Assembly (NCBI GenBank): GCA_947568835.1 | Contig: OX387603.1 | Coordinates: forward strand, 14,656,651 to 14,720,650 | DNA length: 64,000 bases | Source: Protonemura montana | Lineage: Eukaryota; Arthropoda; Insecta; Plecoptera; Nemouridae | Reading direction: 5' to 3' | Shown: in pieces, positions 1-13,000 of the stretch | Numbering within the stretch: position 1 is the stretch's first letter | How the letters are laid out: every line of letters starts with the position of its first letter | Notes under the pieces: model-generated | What the model saw: only the letters and a program-made list of their open reading frames with translations | Database searches by the model: none | Told to the model about the DNA's origin: nothing | Translations under genes and position numbers: made by a program

Positions 1-141
1 TGTGTAAGCTGAGTCAACAGAATGCTTGAATTGTGCATATGTCTGTAAGCAGTTTAATTTTCAGTTGATGTGCTTGCTATGTTTACACATTCGAAACAAA
101 TCTTGGATCTAGATTTTTGCACAGAGTTGGTTTTTTTTCAG

Positions 142-3100
142 ACTGTGGGCGTTTTCCCTTCACGCCGAGCATAGTTCAAGTGGTTTTGAAACAAACTCGA
201 TGTACTTCTTGTTTTCAATCTGTATCAAGCTCACTGACGAGGGCTATCGAAACATCGAGCAGGCAAGTATTTTTTCGATCATTCTGGGGAATTACGTTAT
301 TAATCTAATGGCAAAAAAGAAAAGTCATATAATGCAAGCTTCTGACCATAACAGAGGCTGACAGCCAGATTCAAAATTTTTTGTCTTGAATGTCTTTCCT
401 TTCTTCTCCCAATAAATTGCACGGTTAATTTACATTTTTTCTTAAAATTTAATTATCCAGCCTGTAGACATTCATATTTATTTAACCTAAATTTCTTAGC
501 ACACCTGCTCTCCTTCTGACAAAGTCGCCTTGTTTGTGCAGATCCTCACGTCTGTGTTCGGCTATCTGCGACTGATGCGTGAATCCGGTCCAGACGAGCG
601 ATACTTCGACGAGCGACGCCGCATGGCCGAGGCTCGCTTCCACTATTGTGAGGAGACCGAAGCCAGCGAGTATGTCGAGGAGCTCTCGGAAGCGTTGCAG
701 CACTATCCGCCAGAACACTGTATTGCCGGGCCTCATCTCTATTTCGAGTATAACCCAGAGGTACGATAAACATCCTTTGGAACGCTATGGAGCAATTTGC
801 GTTCACTCTCAAAACTGCATCTTGAATTTTATCATAATTGTCAATGAAATTAATGTGAAGTTGGACTGATCAACACTAAGTAAAAAATGTCTTGTGTCTA
901 TGCCTAAAAGGTCAAAAGTAGGTATTTTATAAAACTCCAAAGCCCAATCTCAGGTTTTGCAAATATACAATCTTGGTCAATGGCCGGTTCTTGTAGACGT
1001 ACAAAGTCTGTGGTGATCTTGACTACTCTTTTCCAGGTTTTCAAATTGTTTCAAGAAGAGCTCACTCCTGATAAAGTCAACATCACCATACTTGCCCAGG
1101 ACAAGTCAATAAAGTATGACAAAAATGAAAAGTGGTTCAACACCAAGTACACCGACCAAGGTAGGCTGTGCTCAGTTTTCTTTCTGAGTTTTGCTGATTT
1201 TTTTAAAATCGTTTATTATACTGTTGAAATTTTGGATTGCCATGATTTGTTGATCAGAAGGGAGAATACTGCTGACTTCACAACTCAGTAGAATGAAGGA
1301 AGAAGTTGAGACAAACACATTTAATCGAGCCTACCTAAGCCTTAATTTTATGTTAGCATAGCTTCTTTACAAGGAGAATCCCTTTTTTTGGTCAATACCC
1401 CTCACAGGAACATAAGATCGGTGGACCCCCAATCGACAGGGGTGGACTTTTTGCCCGTCCCTACTTCTAGGTTCTAGGTTTAACATCACTCTCATTATAA
1501 CCCTGTTATTCAATGAACGTTTATATCGGTTTCAGAAAATTCAAAGTGACTATCGATCCATTTTTAACGCATTCCCGCACTTTGCAGAAATCCCCGTCAC
1601 GTGGCTTGACGCATGGCGCAAAGCAACCACGCCCGCCGCCTGCCACCTTCCCGGGCCTAACCTGTTGGTGCCCACTGATTTCACGGTGACCCCTGACCCT
1701 GTGCCTGCCGAGTTCCCCGTCTGTGCAGCCAAATCACCGCTCGGGGAGGTCTGGTTCAAGCGGGACAACAAGTTCTTGCAGCCTGTCGCCTGCTACTGCT
1801 TCTATCTTGCTTCGCCAGAAATTGCCAAGTCAGCGACTGAGTGAGTGCATGGATCAATATATCAGACACTGTTGCATAGTAGCATTGGAAAAATTATTTT
1901 ATAGTTAAAAAATGGCTTGCATTGTGCTGCATACAGGCAAATTTTCAATTTGTAGGCATCAATTATGTCAAGACTTGTTCTTACATGACGTCTGTAATTT
2001 GTGATAATTCTATTTTCCAAAATCAAATTGCAAAGCAATCTAAATCTATCATTCACTTTGCAAAAACCCCCTACACCTGATTTTAAAATGTCTTAATTTC
2101 AAAAATTGTCGACTTGAAGGGCCGTGCTACTGGATCTGATGTCCGACGTACTGGACTTCCAGCTGGCAGGGGAGCTGCACCCGGCACGAGCTGCCGACAT
2201 TTCTGTCTCCGTCCGACCCGCCACCAATGGGCTCAGCGTACTCGTCAGTGGCTTCAACCAGAATCTGCATGTGAGCGCCTTTTTTCACCGATGTCTCTGC
2301 TTGACAGCATTAGTTATTCGCAGCTTGCAGTGGCTGCATTCTGAACCTTACTATATCTACGCTGGCAGTTTATAACTGGCAAAAGGATTGATTTTTTGTA
2401 ATCTGTAATTTGTATTTTAAAACAGAAAACAGGACTTCAAGGTTAGAGTTGGGGTATCTTGCATGTTTCTTGAAACAGGAACCACCTCATTCTGGTTGGT
2501 TACTTCCTTGAAATTGCTGAGGTGCTTAGAATGAAACCATACGTTTGTCAAACCTAGCCTTGTTTGCGTAGAGCGTCCTGGAGACGGTGTTCAAGAAGTT
2601 GGCATCCCTGGAGGTGGACAACGAGGAAGTGTTTACCGAGATCAAGCTGAACCGAGCCAAGGCGTACTTCAACACGTTACTTGCTCCGAGCAAGCTCTGC
2701 AGGTAAAGCACCCTAAAATCGATCAATACTATCAGTAGGTTTACACAACTAAGCACTGTTAAAACCATTTTGGCTTGGACTTAAGAACTAAACTGGAGAA
2801 GTAGAAAGTATGACACACTTCTTACCAATGGTAGGTAAGCGAGGCTGGAAAAATGGGGCACCAGGAACCTGTGACATTTTAATTCTTCCAGGAGAAGAGA
2901 CCTCTTCCCCTTCTTTAACTTTCTTATCCCACTCTGCAAGGCAGGAATCTGTGTACCCAGATAGCCCAGTTGGTAGAGTAACCGAGAATCAGGAGGTCCC
3001 ACAGATTTTTCTAAATTAGCTCCCTTTCATCCATCACTTGCTCTGATGTGAGCTCCTAAAACACCAGAAAAACAAAAATCCTGCAACAAATTACCAAAGT

Positions 3101-5069
3101 GATCTAACAGAAGTCTTGTTGTGTCTGCAGCGACCTGCGACTGCGTGTGCTAGTCAGCCCACACTGGACTTCGGTGGAACGCCAGGCGGCGTTGGTGGAT
3201 GTAGACCGCTCGGCAGTGGCCGACTTTGCGCGACGGTACCGTGCGCGGCTCTACGTCCAGTGTTTGGCGCAGGGGAACATATCACAGGAGCAGGCGCTGG
3301 CGGCAGCAGAACTCGTACATGCGCAGCTCAAGTATCTGCCACTCGAAGAGGAGAATCGGCCTAGGGTACATAAAGGAGTTCCGTTATTTTCGGCCCGGCT
3401 GAATAGATGGTGTAGCTGGCTTGATGTTTTCTTAGCTCAATATGATCAGTTAATTGTGCTGAGGTTACTGTTTCTTGCAATGCCCAAAAATGTTAAGACA
3501 CTTATTTGTCTCTTTAGATCTTCATTATAGTCAATTGTTGAAGATGTAGACATGTTAGATAATATTTTATATAACAGCAAAATTGTCAGTACATCCCTGA
3601 AAAATGTATAGTTTTATTTTTTGTTTGATCAGTAGACCTTTTTTGGAATCCTAGAGAATGCAGAAACTCAAACTGAAGATAGTGAAGGAATCTTCTAGAT
3701 CAACTTTAATTTCATTACAGTATTATTACCAGGCAGCTTTACTGGAATCAGCTACTTATTGTCTGTGTTGGCTCTTATTTTCAGTACCGCATTAGGCAGA
3801 TTGAGGTGGGAAAACGCGTGGCACGCACCAAGTCCTTTAACTTGAAAGACAGCATCAGTGTAATCACCAATTACTACCAGGCTGGTCTTGGCAGTATTCA
3901 CAATATCTGCATGCTAGAGGTCATCATGGTAAGTAAATTGTCCAGACATTGATCGGATTTGTTTTCAGAAATCACCGCTAAACTTGTTTGCAGCCAGAAT
4001 AGAATTTTTGTTGGCTTGTGAAAAAAATATTTATCGTATTCATATGGTATGTAAATAAGGATGGATTTAATTGGTTTTTATGTCGAATTTTTTAATTTGA
4101 GCCAATTGGTGCTATAGCCTATAGCCTATAGGTCAAGAGTAATTTAGCCATAATGAAAACTTATCTAGAAAAAGCATGGATTTTCTAATGGAAGCTTATT
4201 TTGCAAATAAGCAAAAATCATTAAGAAAAAATTAATTTTTAACTTCACCGCAGTGGTTCTCAATTTAAAACCATTTTATCCTCCAGGTAATGATGGAGGA
4301 GCCACTTTTTGACCGACTCCGGACAAAGGAGCAGCTCGGCTATGACGTCAGCTGTCTACTACGCGACACGCACGGCATACTCGGATTCACCGTCAGCGTC
4401 ACTTACCAAGAAGACAAACGATCCGCCGCTACCGTCGACGCCCGCATAGATGCGTTCCTCTCCCGATTCGCCTCCTCCCTTGTTCGGGCCTCCGACCGCA
4501 AGTTAGAGGAAGCGCTTCGCACCGTAATAAAGCTCAAGCGCTGTGTTGACGTCCATTTGCGCGAGGAAGTCAACAGGAATTGGGCCGAGGTGATGGATGG
4601 TGATTTTCTTTTCGACAGGCAACAGCGGGAAGTGGCGATGTTGGAAAAGATGACCGCACACGACATCAGGAAATGGGCGATGGATTGGTTACCAGGAGGG
4701 GGAGAGGTTAAGGAGGTGCGGGAACTCTCTATTCAGGTGGTAGGCGTTTGGGGTTTGGTGAGCAAGCTCAAGTCGGAAACTGGTAACGGGAAGAAGAAGC
4801 GGGGCGCTGACAGTAAGAAAGAGAGTGGAGAGCCAAAGGCTGTTAGTGGTAATAATACGAGTGCCAAGAAATGCAGGTGTGAATTGGAGAAAGATGCAAA
4901 TGTTGGAGAGAACTTGGAAGCTAAAGAAAGTGATGTGAAGGATGAAGCACCATTAGCCTGTCAGAAACATGATCTTTCATTGATAGTTGAGGACAAATCA
5001 TTTATTGGTGATATTAACGCGTATCACAACGAGTTGGTTCAATTTCCCTCTCATCAGATTCTTGAATGA
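142..5069 (+). CDS. NRDC: Nardilysin-like M16 metallopeptidase, 3' part (nine exons)
   Basis: C-terminal 719 residues of a nardilysin, an M16 (insulinase family) zinc endopeptidase that cleaves at dibasic sites. Exons: 142-262, 542-760, 1037-1160, 1588-1840, 2120-2270, 2572-2702, 3131-3365, 3785-3928, 4287-5069. The phases join without a frame break. Family-typical runs are GFETNSMYFLFSICIKLTDE in the first exon, WFNTKYTDQ, IPVTWLDAW, VWFKRDNKF, and MEEPLFDRLRTKEQLGYDV in the last. The order matches known nardilysins from the middle M16 domain to the C-terminus. The HxxEH-type zinc site and the acidic insert belong to the N-terminal half and are not in the window; the family is usually about 1,150 residues. 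The last exon carries a long charged tail. The first visible intron starts with GC instead of GT. Insulin-degrading enzyme is the alternative, but the WFxTxY and MEEPxFDxLRTK runs favour nardilysin. Confidence 0.93.
263..541 (+). other. GC-AG intron in the nardilysin gene
   Basis: The exon ending at 262 (codons GAG CAG) is followed by gcaagt rather than gtaagt, and the acceptor is tttgtgcag ending at 541. The flanking exons join in phase 0 and reproduce the conserved nardilysin order (LTDEGY followed by the VFxYL segment). This is a non-canonical but known GC-AG intron class. A sequencing error at one base is the other explanation. Confidence 0.75.
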
Positions 5070-5132
5070 TATTGGAAGACTGGTAGAATTTAATCATTTT
5101 TTTTCTTATAATCATTTTTAAAGTGCATTACC

Positions 5133-5138
5133 AATAAA
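5133..5138 (+). terminator. Polyadenylation signal of the nardilysin gene
   Basis: AATAAA lies 64 bases after the stop codon ending at 5069, followed by another A-rich stretch and an ATT repeat (about 5170-5200). Position and strand suit the 3' end of the nardilysin mRNA. Confidence 0.6.
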
Positions 5139-5168
5139 AGTACAGAATGCAAACCAAATAAACATGTT

Positions 5169-5202
<34 letters not shown>

Positions 5203-7017
5203 CTGTTAAATTCAATTCTATTCTACAAAAAGAAAATATATAGTTGTCTTAAAGTGATGTGCCATGTTGTTTTACACTGCATGTGTTATACGTACAGAAA
5301 AATTAGGAATTGAAACCTTCAAAAATGTCCTGTAACTCATAGTCTTATGGCGCAACGATTAGGACTGTGAATAATTCCGATAGTTGGCACAAGGCTTTAG
5401 GGTCAATGCGATGTGCATGGCCTCAACAATCAATGTTTTAGATCCATCGCGACTCAAAATAATTTTAAGTCTTGTAAAATGGCACTAGGACTAGGTATGG
5501 GGAATCCAAGAAGTTGAGCAAACCCCCCACCCCACCGCCCCCTCCCTCTTTCTATGGTAATACACGAGTTTTTTGCACTCTAAAAAAAACTATTTTATGA
5601 TGGTAATTGGTTGGTTTGACGGTTTGAAAATAAAAATGTAAGTAATATATTATGGGATTTTTAACTGCTGTCACATCTGGGGTTATTCCTAATATGGCTG
5701 TTGTTTATATTTGGAAGATGCATTCTTGACTAGCTGTTTTGAAAACCAAACCAGTTCGTTTGAACCCAACTAGACAGTAGGTCGCGAAAAGGACAATTGA
5801 ATGTTAGTTGAGTTGACATTTCATACCCAAAGTGTTCATAAAAATAATAAAATACCCCTCGCACTGCAAGCGTTTGCAATTTAAATAAGATTCCAAATAG
5901 AACTACCTTATTGAGTTTCTTGATCTCATATGTGTTTAAATTAATTCCCTCCACTGATGAAGAGGTTTCAAATATTAACTGAAACGTCGTGTTCGACTTT
6001 AATTGTTCCACTTCGATCGAGTGCGTACCAGTCTCACAGATATAGCAGGTATAGTACCAATAGCCAATACAACCATAGATTCGGGTAAGCAAATATCGTA
6101 AGTTAATCTCTAATCACGCCGACGCTTGTTTTGTAGCGCAATTGATGGCGTTGTGTTTATGATCATATAAGATAGGAAGGTTGGGATAAGTTATTCATAT
6201 GTTTAAGAAGATCATTTGAAAGGCGTAGTTCTTCTCACCTTCTGGCATTGTGCTTTCGTGCATTTTTTTTCGAATTGGGGAACGAATTGAGCAATCACCT
6301 CATAAGTTGAGATTCTGTCGTGATATGTGACAGGAGTCAGCATTATATTTTTCAGTTCTAGCACCAAAGTTAGATCTCAGATCTCAAATCTTGAGATAGA
6401 CGAAATCAAAATCTTGCAACTTTTAGCGTCCTCGTGATTTTGAGATTTCAGGATCAAAATTGTACAATTTGAGCTTTGTTTTCAAATGCACTGCTGGCAG
6501 ACCGGTGTATTGAACAACAAAATTGACACAGGTTTTGTCGGTGCTGTGCTTCGTCACACATCAATATCGCTAAATGCGAATATCTATATAGCCACGTTTT
6601 CAGATGCACGATGGAATCGGCAGTAAATGATAATATTTTCGCATTTTTCACAAGCACGACGCTAGTTTTTCATGACTACATGAATGACATTAAAAAAGAA
6701 TCTTGAAACATCCCATAAGCGAATTATTGTTCCTGCTTTAAGTATTTCGTTCTCGCATGGAATTGCTACCTTCTCTCATATTTGAAAGTTTCGATAACAA
6801 TCTTCGCTACTCAACACGTTTGATATAGAAATAGCTACATAGTTAGATTAGAGAGCTTCGGTGACGTACTGATAGATAACTGTGGCAAAGACACTAGGAG
6901 AATCGTAAAGTACTAAAAATACTGAAAAGCCGTGGCTGCCAGTTTTGAAACGACAGACGGCTCTTGGCGAGCGAACAGGATACAAGTGTGCACCAATCCC
7001 AATACGAACTCGTCAAC
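5139..7017. other. Intergenic region between nardilysin and hexokinase
   Basis: No supportable gene. It contains an ATT microsatellite near 5170-5200, one copy of a short dispersed repeat (5840-5895) and, at its right end, the presumed promoter and 5' UTR of hexokinase first exon 1a. A 120-codon minus-strand open frame at 5730-6092 has no recognisable domain and overlaps the repeat, so it was not called. Confidence 0.6.
5840..5895 (+). repeat. Dispersed short repeat R, copy 1
   Basis: An A-rich start, then ATACCCC, a GCAAGCGTTTGCAATTTAAA core and AGATT. The same order appears at 9773-9830 and 46882-46937, all in the same orientation, so this is a dispersed element end rather than a local feature. 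Family not identified. Confidence 0.7.
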
Positions 7018-7056
7018 ATGGGGGACTCCGTCGACGACCACCTTCTAGTGCCCGAG
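7018..7056 (+). CDS. HK: Hexokinase alternative first coding exon 1a
   Basis: Encodes [13 protein letters not shown]. The ATG sits in a good initiation context (caacATGG) and the exon ends at a gtaggt donor in phase 0, matching the phase 0 acceptor of the common exon at 31729 (IRDLCKDL). In-frame codons upstream contain no other ATG in the visible stretch. It is the most distal start, about 24.7 kb from exon 2. The resulting N-terminus resembles that of other invertebrate hexokinases, so it may be the main form. Confidence 0.7.
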
Positions 7057-10000
7057 GTAGGTCAAGTCGGGGCTCGAACCGACGCCACTGCTAGGGTGTC
7101 TGGTGGCTTAGTACAAATGGGGGGCTGGACCGGGTCGATAAATTTCAATTTTGAAGTCGAGGGATTTTAGTAACATCGATTGTAGTCTAGGCTTTAGTCA
7201 CGTAATATTTCATTCATTGACTGGAAGTGGAAAGGAGTGCTAGCGCTGTTTCTGAATGAATTTAAGAGATACTTTGTGTGAGTGGTTATGTTAAATTTAG
7301 ATTTTGCAATAGGTAACGTGTCGGATTTGATTACAAAAACGTTTGATTCTGTCAGGGTGGGGCATTTGCTTATTGACAATTGATAAGATAATCATCCGAT
7401 TGCTGCACTGTCGAGGAGGTGCAAACTGTATAATGTGCCAAAATTCTTCATACTGTGTACTAAAACTGTGACAAACTCGTTTGAAATAGCAACAAATAAC
7501 TTTTTTTTCGGATCCACTACTTTCTTATCAGAATGTTAACGAATTGTATTGGACAGATTGTTAAGAAACTGAATGAAATTCTATAAAGATAGTACAAATT
7601 CACGCAACGTGATTTGTAAAACGATAACCAATTCTCATTCAATGATCAATATAATCTTTCTTAATACCTATTTTCAAACCGTCTCGCATTCGTTTATACT
7701 GTTTGAAACTATTTATCGATCTGAAACAATATTTTTGTTACCTAATGATAAAAAAGTTATACTCAAACCGTCCGACTTCACTAAAATTGGCATCGCGACA
7801 AATTCAAATCGACGCCCGACACTTTCCCCGACGTCTATATCGGCGCCGACCACGTGCCCCGAACCCTCAACATCATCTGTCTTTGACCCAAAACCTCGAA
7901 AAAAGTTGACCAACCCGACAGCCCATGAAACAGCCTAAATGATATGATGGGGGATGTCTTGATAGCCAAATCACCTTAGCATTAGTAACCTCGAGAATGT
8001 TTTTATAAATAGCTCCCATTAAGATGGTTTTGCATGCCAGCGAGCTATAGTTAGGAGGCATGGAACTAGTGATCTTGACATATAAACCGTGCGTACCTAG
8101 CTCGTCCCGACAATTATTATATTATTGTCGGCTAGTTATTAAAAGATCTCGGAGAGGCGCAGTAGGAATGCATTGTTCCGTGGCTTTGAAGAGGGAAACG
8201 TAATCCTGCGGCAATTTGGAGGCGCGATTGCGAAATTGTTTGCTAGCGTGGTGTTTGTATAAGTCAATGTTAATAGCATGTGGATTTAGTTAATCGTTTA
8301 GTTGTAATAAATTACCCACTAACATAAGTGAAACGTTATCGTTGAATCGTTTAAAAATAGACGTACTTACACCTCATTTTGCCATCGGCGAAGATACGAG
8401 GAAAATAATAAGTTGTAGCGTTGGACACTTTAGTTAACCTGCAGAAATTACCCGCTTATTATGTGGTATCTCTTAACACTAAATACAAACATAATAATGC
8501 ATGAGATTACTATTTCTTTCAAGCTTTGCGCTGTGAAATTGCTATGTAGGAATATAATTAGGCAAATAAGTATACATCTAATATGCTGAGGGCGCTTTAT
8601 AAATTTGTTTGAAAATAAGCGCCTTTTGTATGGAAATAACATGGAGCTAATAGATGCAAATTTAAGAAGTATTCTTGAGTTTTTAGATTTAGTATATTTA
8701 CAAAGTACAAACCCAAGGAAAGTAGGGCTAAAATGGTATACCTCTAGGCACATATACTGCAGTTTCTTGTCTATCTTGTTGGTAAAGAAAAAATAATTTC
8801 TTCCTCGACAATCACTGATGCATGTGTGAGAAGGTGTACATAGGTCGTGACTCTCTTGACTCATACCCGTCATTATTAGGCATTAATTATCAAGATATTC
8901 TGCCAATCAAAGAATGATCATAGATCAGAATATATTTGGGTATTTACAGCGACGCAGGAGGAAAAACTCGATCTGCCATTTAAATTACGACATTACTTCT
9001 ATTGACTGGACAGTTGATGACGAGTTTGGAAAACCATTGTCACACAAGGAAGCACGAAGCTTGGCAGCAGACAATATGTTCTAAAAATGGACTAGCTTTG
9101 CTAGAATTTGAATTAAAAATTCTGGATTTTGAATTTCAAAAGGTGGTTATTTTCAAAAAATACTGTTGGGGTGGGAGCTTACTCGGGTCTATAACTAGGT
9201 TTACTGGATGCAACTAATCGGCTACACCACTCGTCCGATCGTGACGAAACAAAAACTAGGCGACTTATCGCACTATTGGCAACAGATTGATGGTTTTCAA
9301 AATGAAAAATATTATTTTGTCTTATAGTTACACGCGTTGTAAAAGAGCATGTTCACGGCGTTTTTGAGGTGCTTTTCAGAAAAAAATCTGACTTTCCGTA
9401 GTAGCTGTGGATCTCAAATTTATTCAATCTGTTCACTATACCAAACTTCACAAATAAATACAAGAGTCAACTATTCTGAAAAGCCTCCCATGTTAGCTGT
9501 ATCAAGTTTTTATATATTGTTTTGTAGAAACGATTTTCCGGAAAATGTGCACTAAAAGTTTTTTTTTTAGTTAATGAAACAGATTATACCAACCCTTATT
9601 ATAGAATACAAAATATAATTTTTTTTCCCTGGGTCCCCCACGAGAAAAAGTTGGATGCACTAAAACCCCGTTACTAAAATAATTTAAATTCGGGACACCG
9701 TGTCGAAATCCATAACATGAAATATGTTGTATTTGACCATGTCATTATATTATTATATTATATTATTATACCATAATAATAAAATACCCCGCGCATTGAG
9801 AGCGTTTGCAATTTAAATAAGATTTCATCTAAACATGAAGTAATTTTATATGTCCCAGACTTGATCAATGATCAATGTCACGTATTCTGCCAAGTTTCCT
9901 GCGATGCCGACAGGAACAAACTCTTTTCTTGTACGACCTTGGAAAGTCCAACCTTGAAAAGCCATGCAATGCCAATGACAGTGCCATGCGGTTGAAAAAA

Positions 10001-13000
10001 ACATTCTTAAAAGACATTATAGTCTGATCACAGCGATCACCATTCCAAATAGACGAACAAATTCACTGCGGTACTCACATGACTTACCTTGTATTATCTC
10101 TTATCTGCTGCCAGTCACTATCAATTGTGGTGTGAGCTAAACCCAGACTAATCCTCCGATAAGGATTGTTGCAGATTAGGTCGCGATGGTTCAGTGATGA
10201 TCCGTCTTACCTTATCGTGGTTTGATCCCAGAAGGAATAATTGATGGATTGGTGGAATTGCTGTACCGAGTAATACCCCCGATAGGGATCGCTAAGCGAT
10301 GACAGCCACGATTTAAGTGTCCGTGTTGACCGATTGGTTTTGTCTCAGCGTGGTGATGTACCTGATCTAGCCTAGAAGGGTGAAACCAGTGCGGGTACGT
10401 ACCTACTCCTGTCGAAGACCACCAAGGGACAGTACAACGAAAACATCATGTTTCCTCCATGAATCAGTAATGTCGAGAGGATGATAAGCAAGGCGAGTGC
10501 ATTTGTTATAGTACATTGAATCACCAATAATTAACCAATAGTTGAGTGGTTGTTTTCAGAGCCATGGTTTGATGTTATGATTATTAATTAACCATTAATT
10601 AATTATCATGTAATTAACCAATAATTGGAATACTATCCAATAATTGGTCCAGTGCAGTGTTGCTTACCTTCGGTAATCGCACGATAACTAGTGTTTCCAG
10701 TACGGCGGCGCGTTCCATGCATTTTTGCGAACTGTGCTTATAAAAATATATTGTTTCTGACATGATTTGAAAACGATGACGAAAATTGTGCATCTAAGGA
10801 CTGCATCAGAGATCAGTTAATTATTGAGACGATTTTAGATTTGGGTGTCATTGACGTTATCATCTTGTTACCCAACTAGATTTTATCACCACTTTATTAT
10901 GGTTGGTTGAAATGGGAATTGAAAATGCTAGACTGTATTATCAGTTGGTTCCATGATCTTGACTAGTCTCAGTAAGCGTTGGGGTCACGGATTGTTTGTA
11001 GTGATTGGTGGAAGAGCACTGATTAAATACAACTTTTTAGGTTTTGTATACGTTGATAAACAGCATCAGTGTGTGTACTGTGTGGTTATTTTTACACAGC
11101 CAAAGAAAAGCAGAAAAAATGTCGTAGAAAATTAATAATTTTCTTTTTTGGGTCCTGATTTATTATTTGAGTTAGGAAATGCGTTTTGTAGGTTGATTTT
11201 TAATGAAAGTTCTAAGAATTTTTTATACAACACAACATTATTTAAATTTATTTGCTTCGTTTCACTTTTGATCCCAAGCATCGAATTTAATATTGTCCAG
11301 TTCCTGGGAAATTCTGGCGTCGGGACGCCCTGATTTACAAGAAAACGCTCAAGGAAATTGTGGATTTTCCCAAAACGATACAAGTACGCGTTCACGTAGA
11401 TATTCAGGACCAGAAACTTTAACTTATCTACCCCTTTTAATATCTGCCCAACAACAGATTGCCAAAATCACTGAACCTTTCACATTTTTACTGCCTTACC
11501 AAGACATAAACTGTGTCGAGCTCAGTTTTCAATATATGTCTAGTACACGTGCCCGACATAAGATAGGACATCTATCAAAATGAACGCATGGCAGATTTAC
11601 TTATCAGCATTGGTCCTATTTAGGGATGGCTTTACATTAAATCATGAGTTATTGGCAAAGATAAGGCAATGTTTTACCAATTTCATGGTCATTGATTCAG
11701 GAGTGACCAGTTTATTAATAATATGGTAATTACATTTTACAAACTGGAAGTTCGTTAATTTGTTTGCTTGTGACAAAACTTGATTGATCTGATGTCACGA
11801 AAGTGATGCTTAATAGTAAAACTGTTTCATTCCAAAAATTATTTCGATGATTGATTCTTTTCGAAGGGAAATTTTCATTTCATGGCTGATAGCGCCTTTT
11901 AATCATTTCATGTCTCACCGAGGGCTAGGTCAGCTAAGGTCATGATCACTAGAGATAGCCACCACTAGATCTTCAATATTTTCTATGCTGTTGAGAGAAG
12001 AAAACAATCGTTGTAAATAACTTTATTCTGTAAGTGCTGTGTGAGTATGTGTTAAGAACTTAAAATGTAAATTTTACAAACTCAGACAATTAGTTTATTT
12101 TTTATATCGTCGGTTTATTTATTTCTGTTTATGTTTTTTTTTTATGTATGCGATTTCTGCAATTAGTTTAATAAAGTTTATATTTTAAGTTGATTTTCTT
12201 AAAAAACCTTTATAGCTGCTAACAAGCCGATTCTAAAAAGATGTTGGCAACTTTTAAATGCCAAAATCCATTGGCAATGAAAATTATGATCTTTTTTCTC
12301 TTTATTTTTATTTTTTTAATGTAATGCATATAAACCGTTTAGCTATAAAGTGAATAAAACCTTAATAAAACAGTCACTCGTGAAATATTTCTTGACCTGA
12401 CCTGGGAGATAGACACGCTTCACGCATTTCTGTTGCTCGGGTTGCAGTACAGTCGGGCGTACCCAACCTTGTCACGCGCATCGAAATCTCCGCGATCGAG
12501 GTCCTTATCGAGGACCTACAATCACGCGTCGATCAGCTAACAGTATTCGAAGCGATTTCATTTGTGTTCACGAGAAAACCAGAGACTACATATCTAAATT
12601 CATTTAACTGAGACCATCCGATTAAATGACCCATCGTAGAAAAACCAAAGTTGACACAGACTGGGACTGGAGACAACGACTGGAAACTGAAGGGATACAG
12701 AAAATACACTTGTGCATACAATAAGCTGCAAAGAATTGAATGGCCTATGGATTGGATTTAATCCAAATAAACTAAAGCGATTTAAAAAATACGATAAACC
12801 GTCTCATAAATTTTACCTGATGGTACCCAGACTTTCAAAAATACTTCACAAAATAAAAAAATAATTCAAAAATACTTCTTCAAAAATACTTCACTACATT
12901 GAGCGATTGTATAGCTATGGTTTATCCTATGATTCCCTACATTTTAACTGAAATCATCCTCTACGACAACGCCTAACAACCTACCTGTTTCTGTTCATCG

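Noticed and set aside
1536..1587. Upstream extension of the nardilysin exon (acceptor tttcag at 1535)
   Set aside because: From that acceptor the incoming phase runs into a stop; the acceptor at 1587 gives the conserved EIPVTWLDAW in frame.
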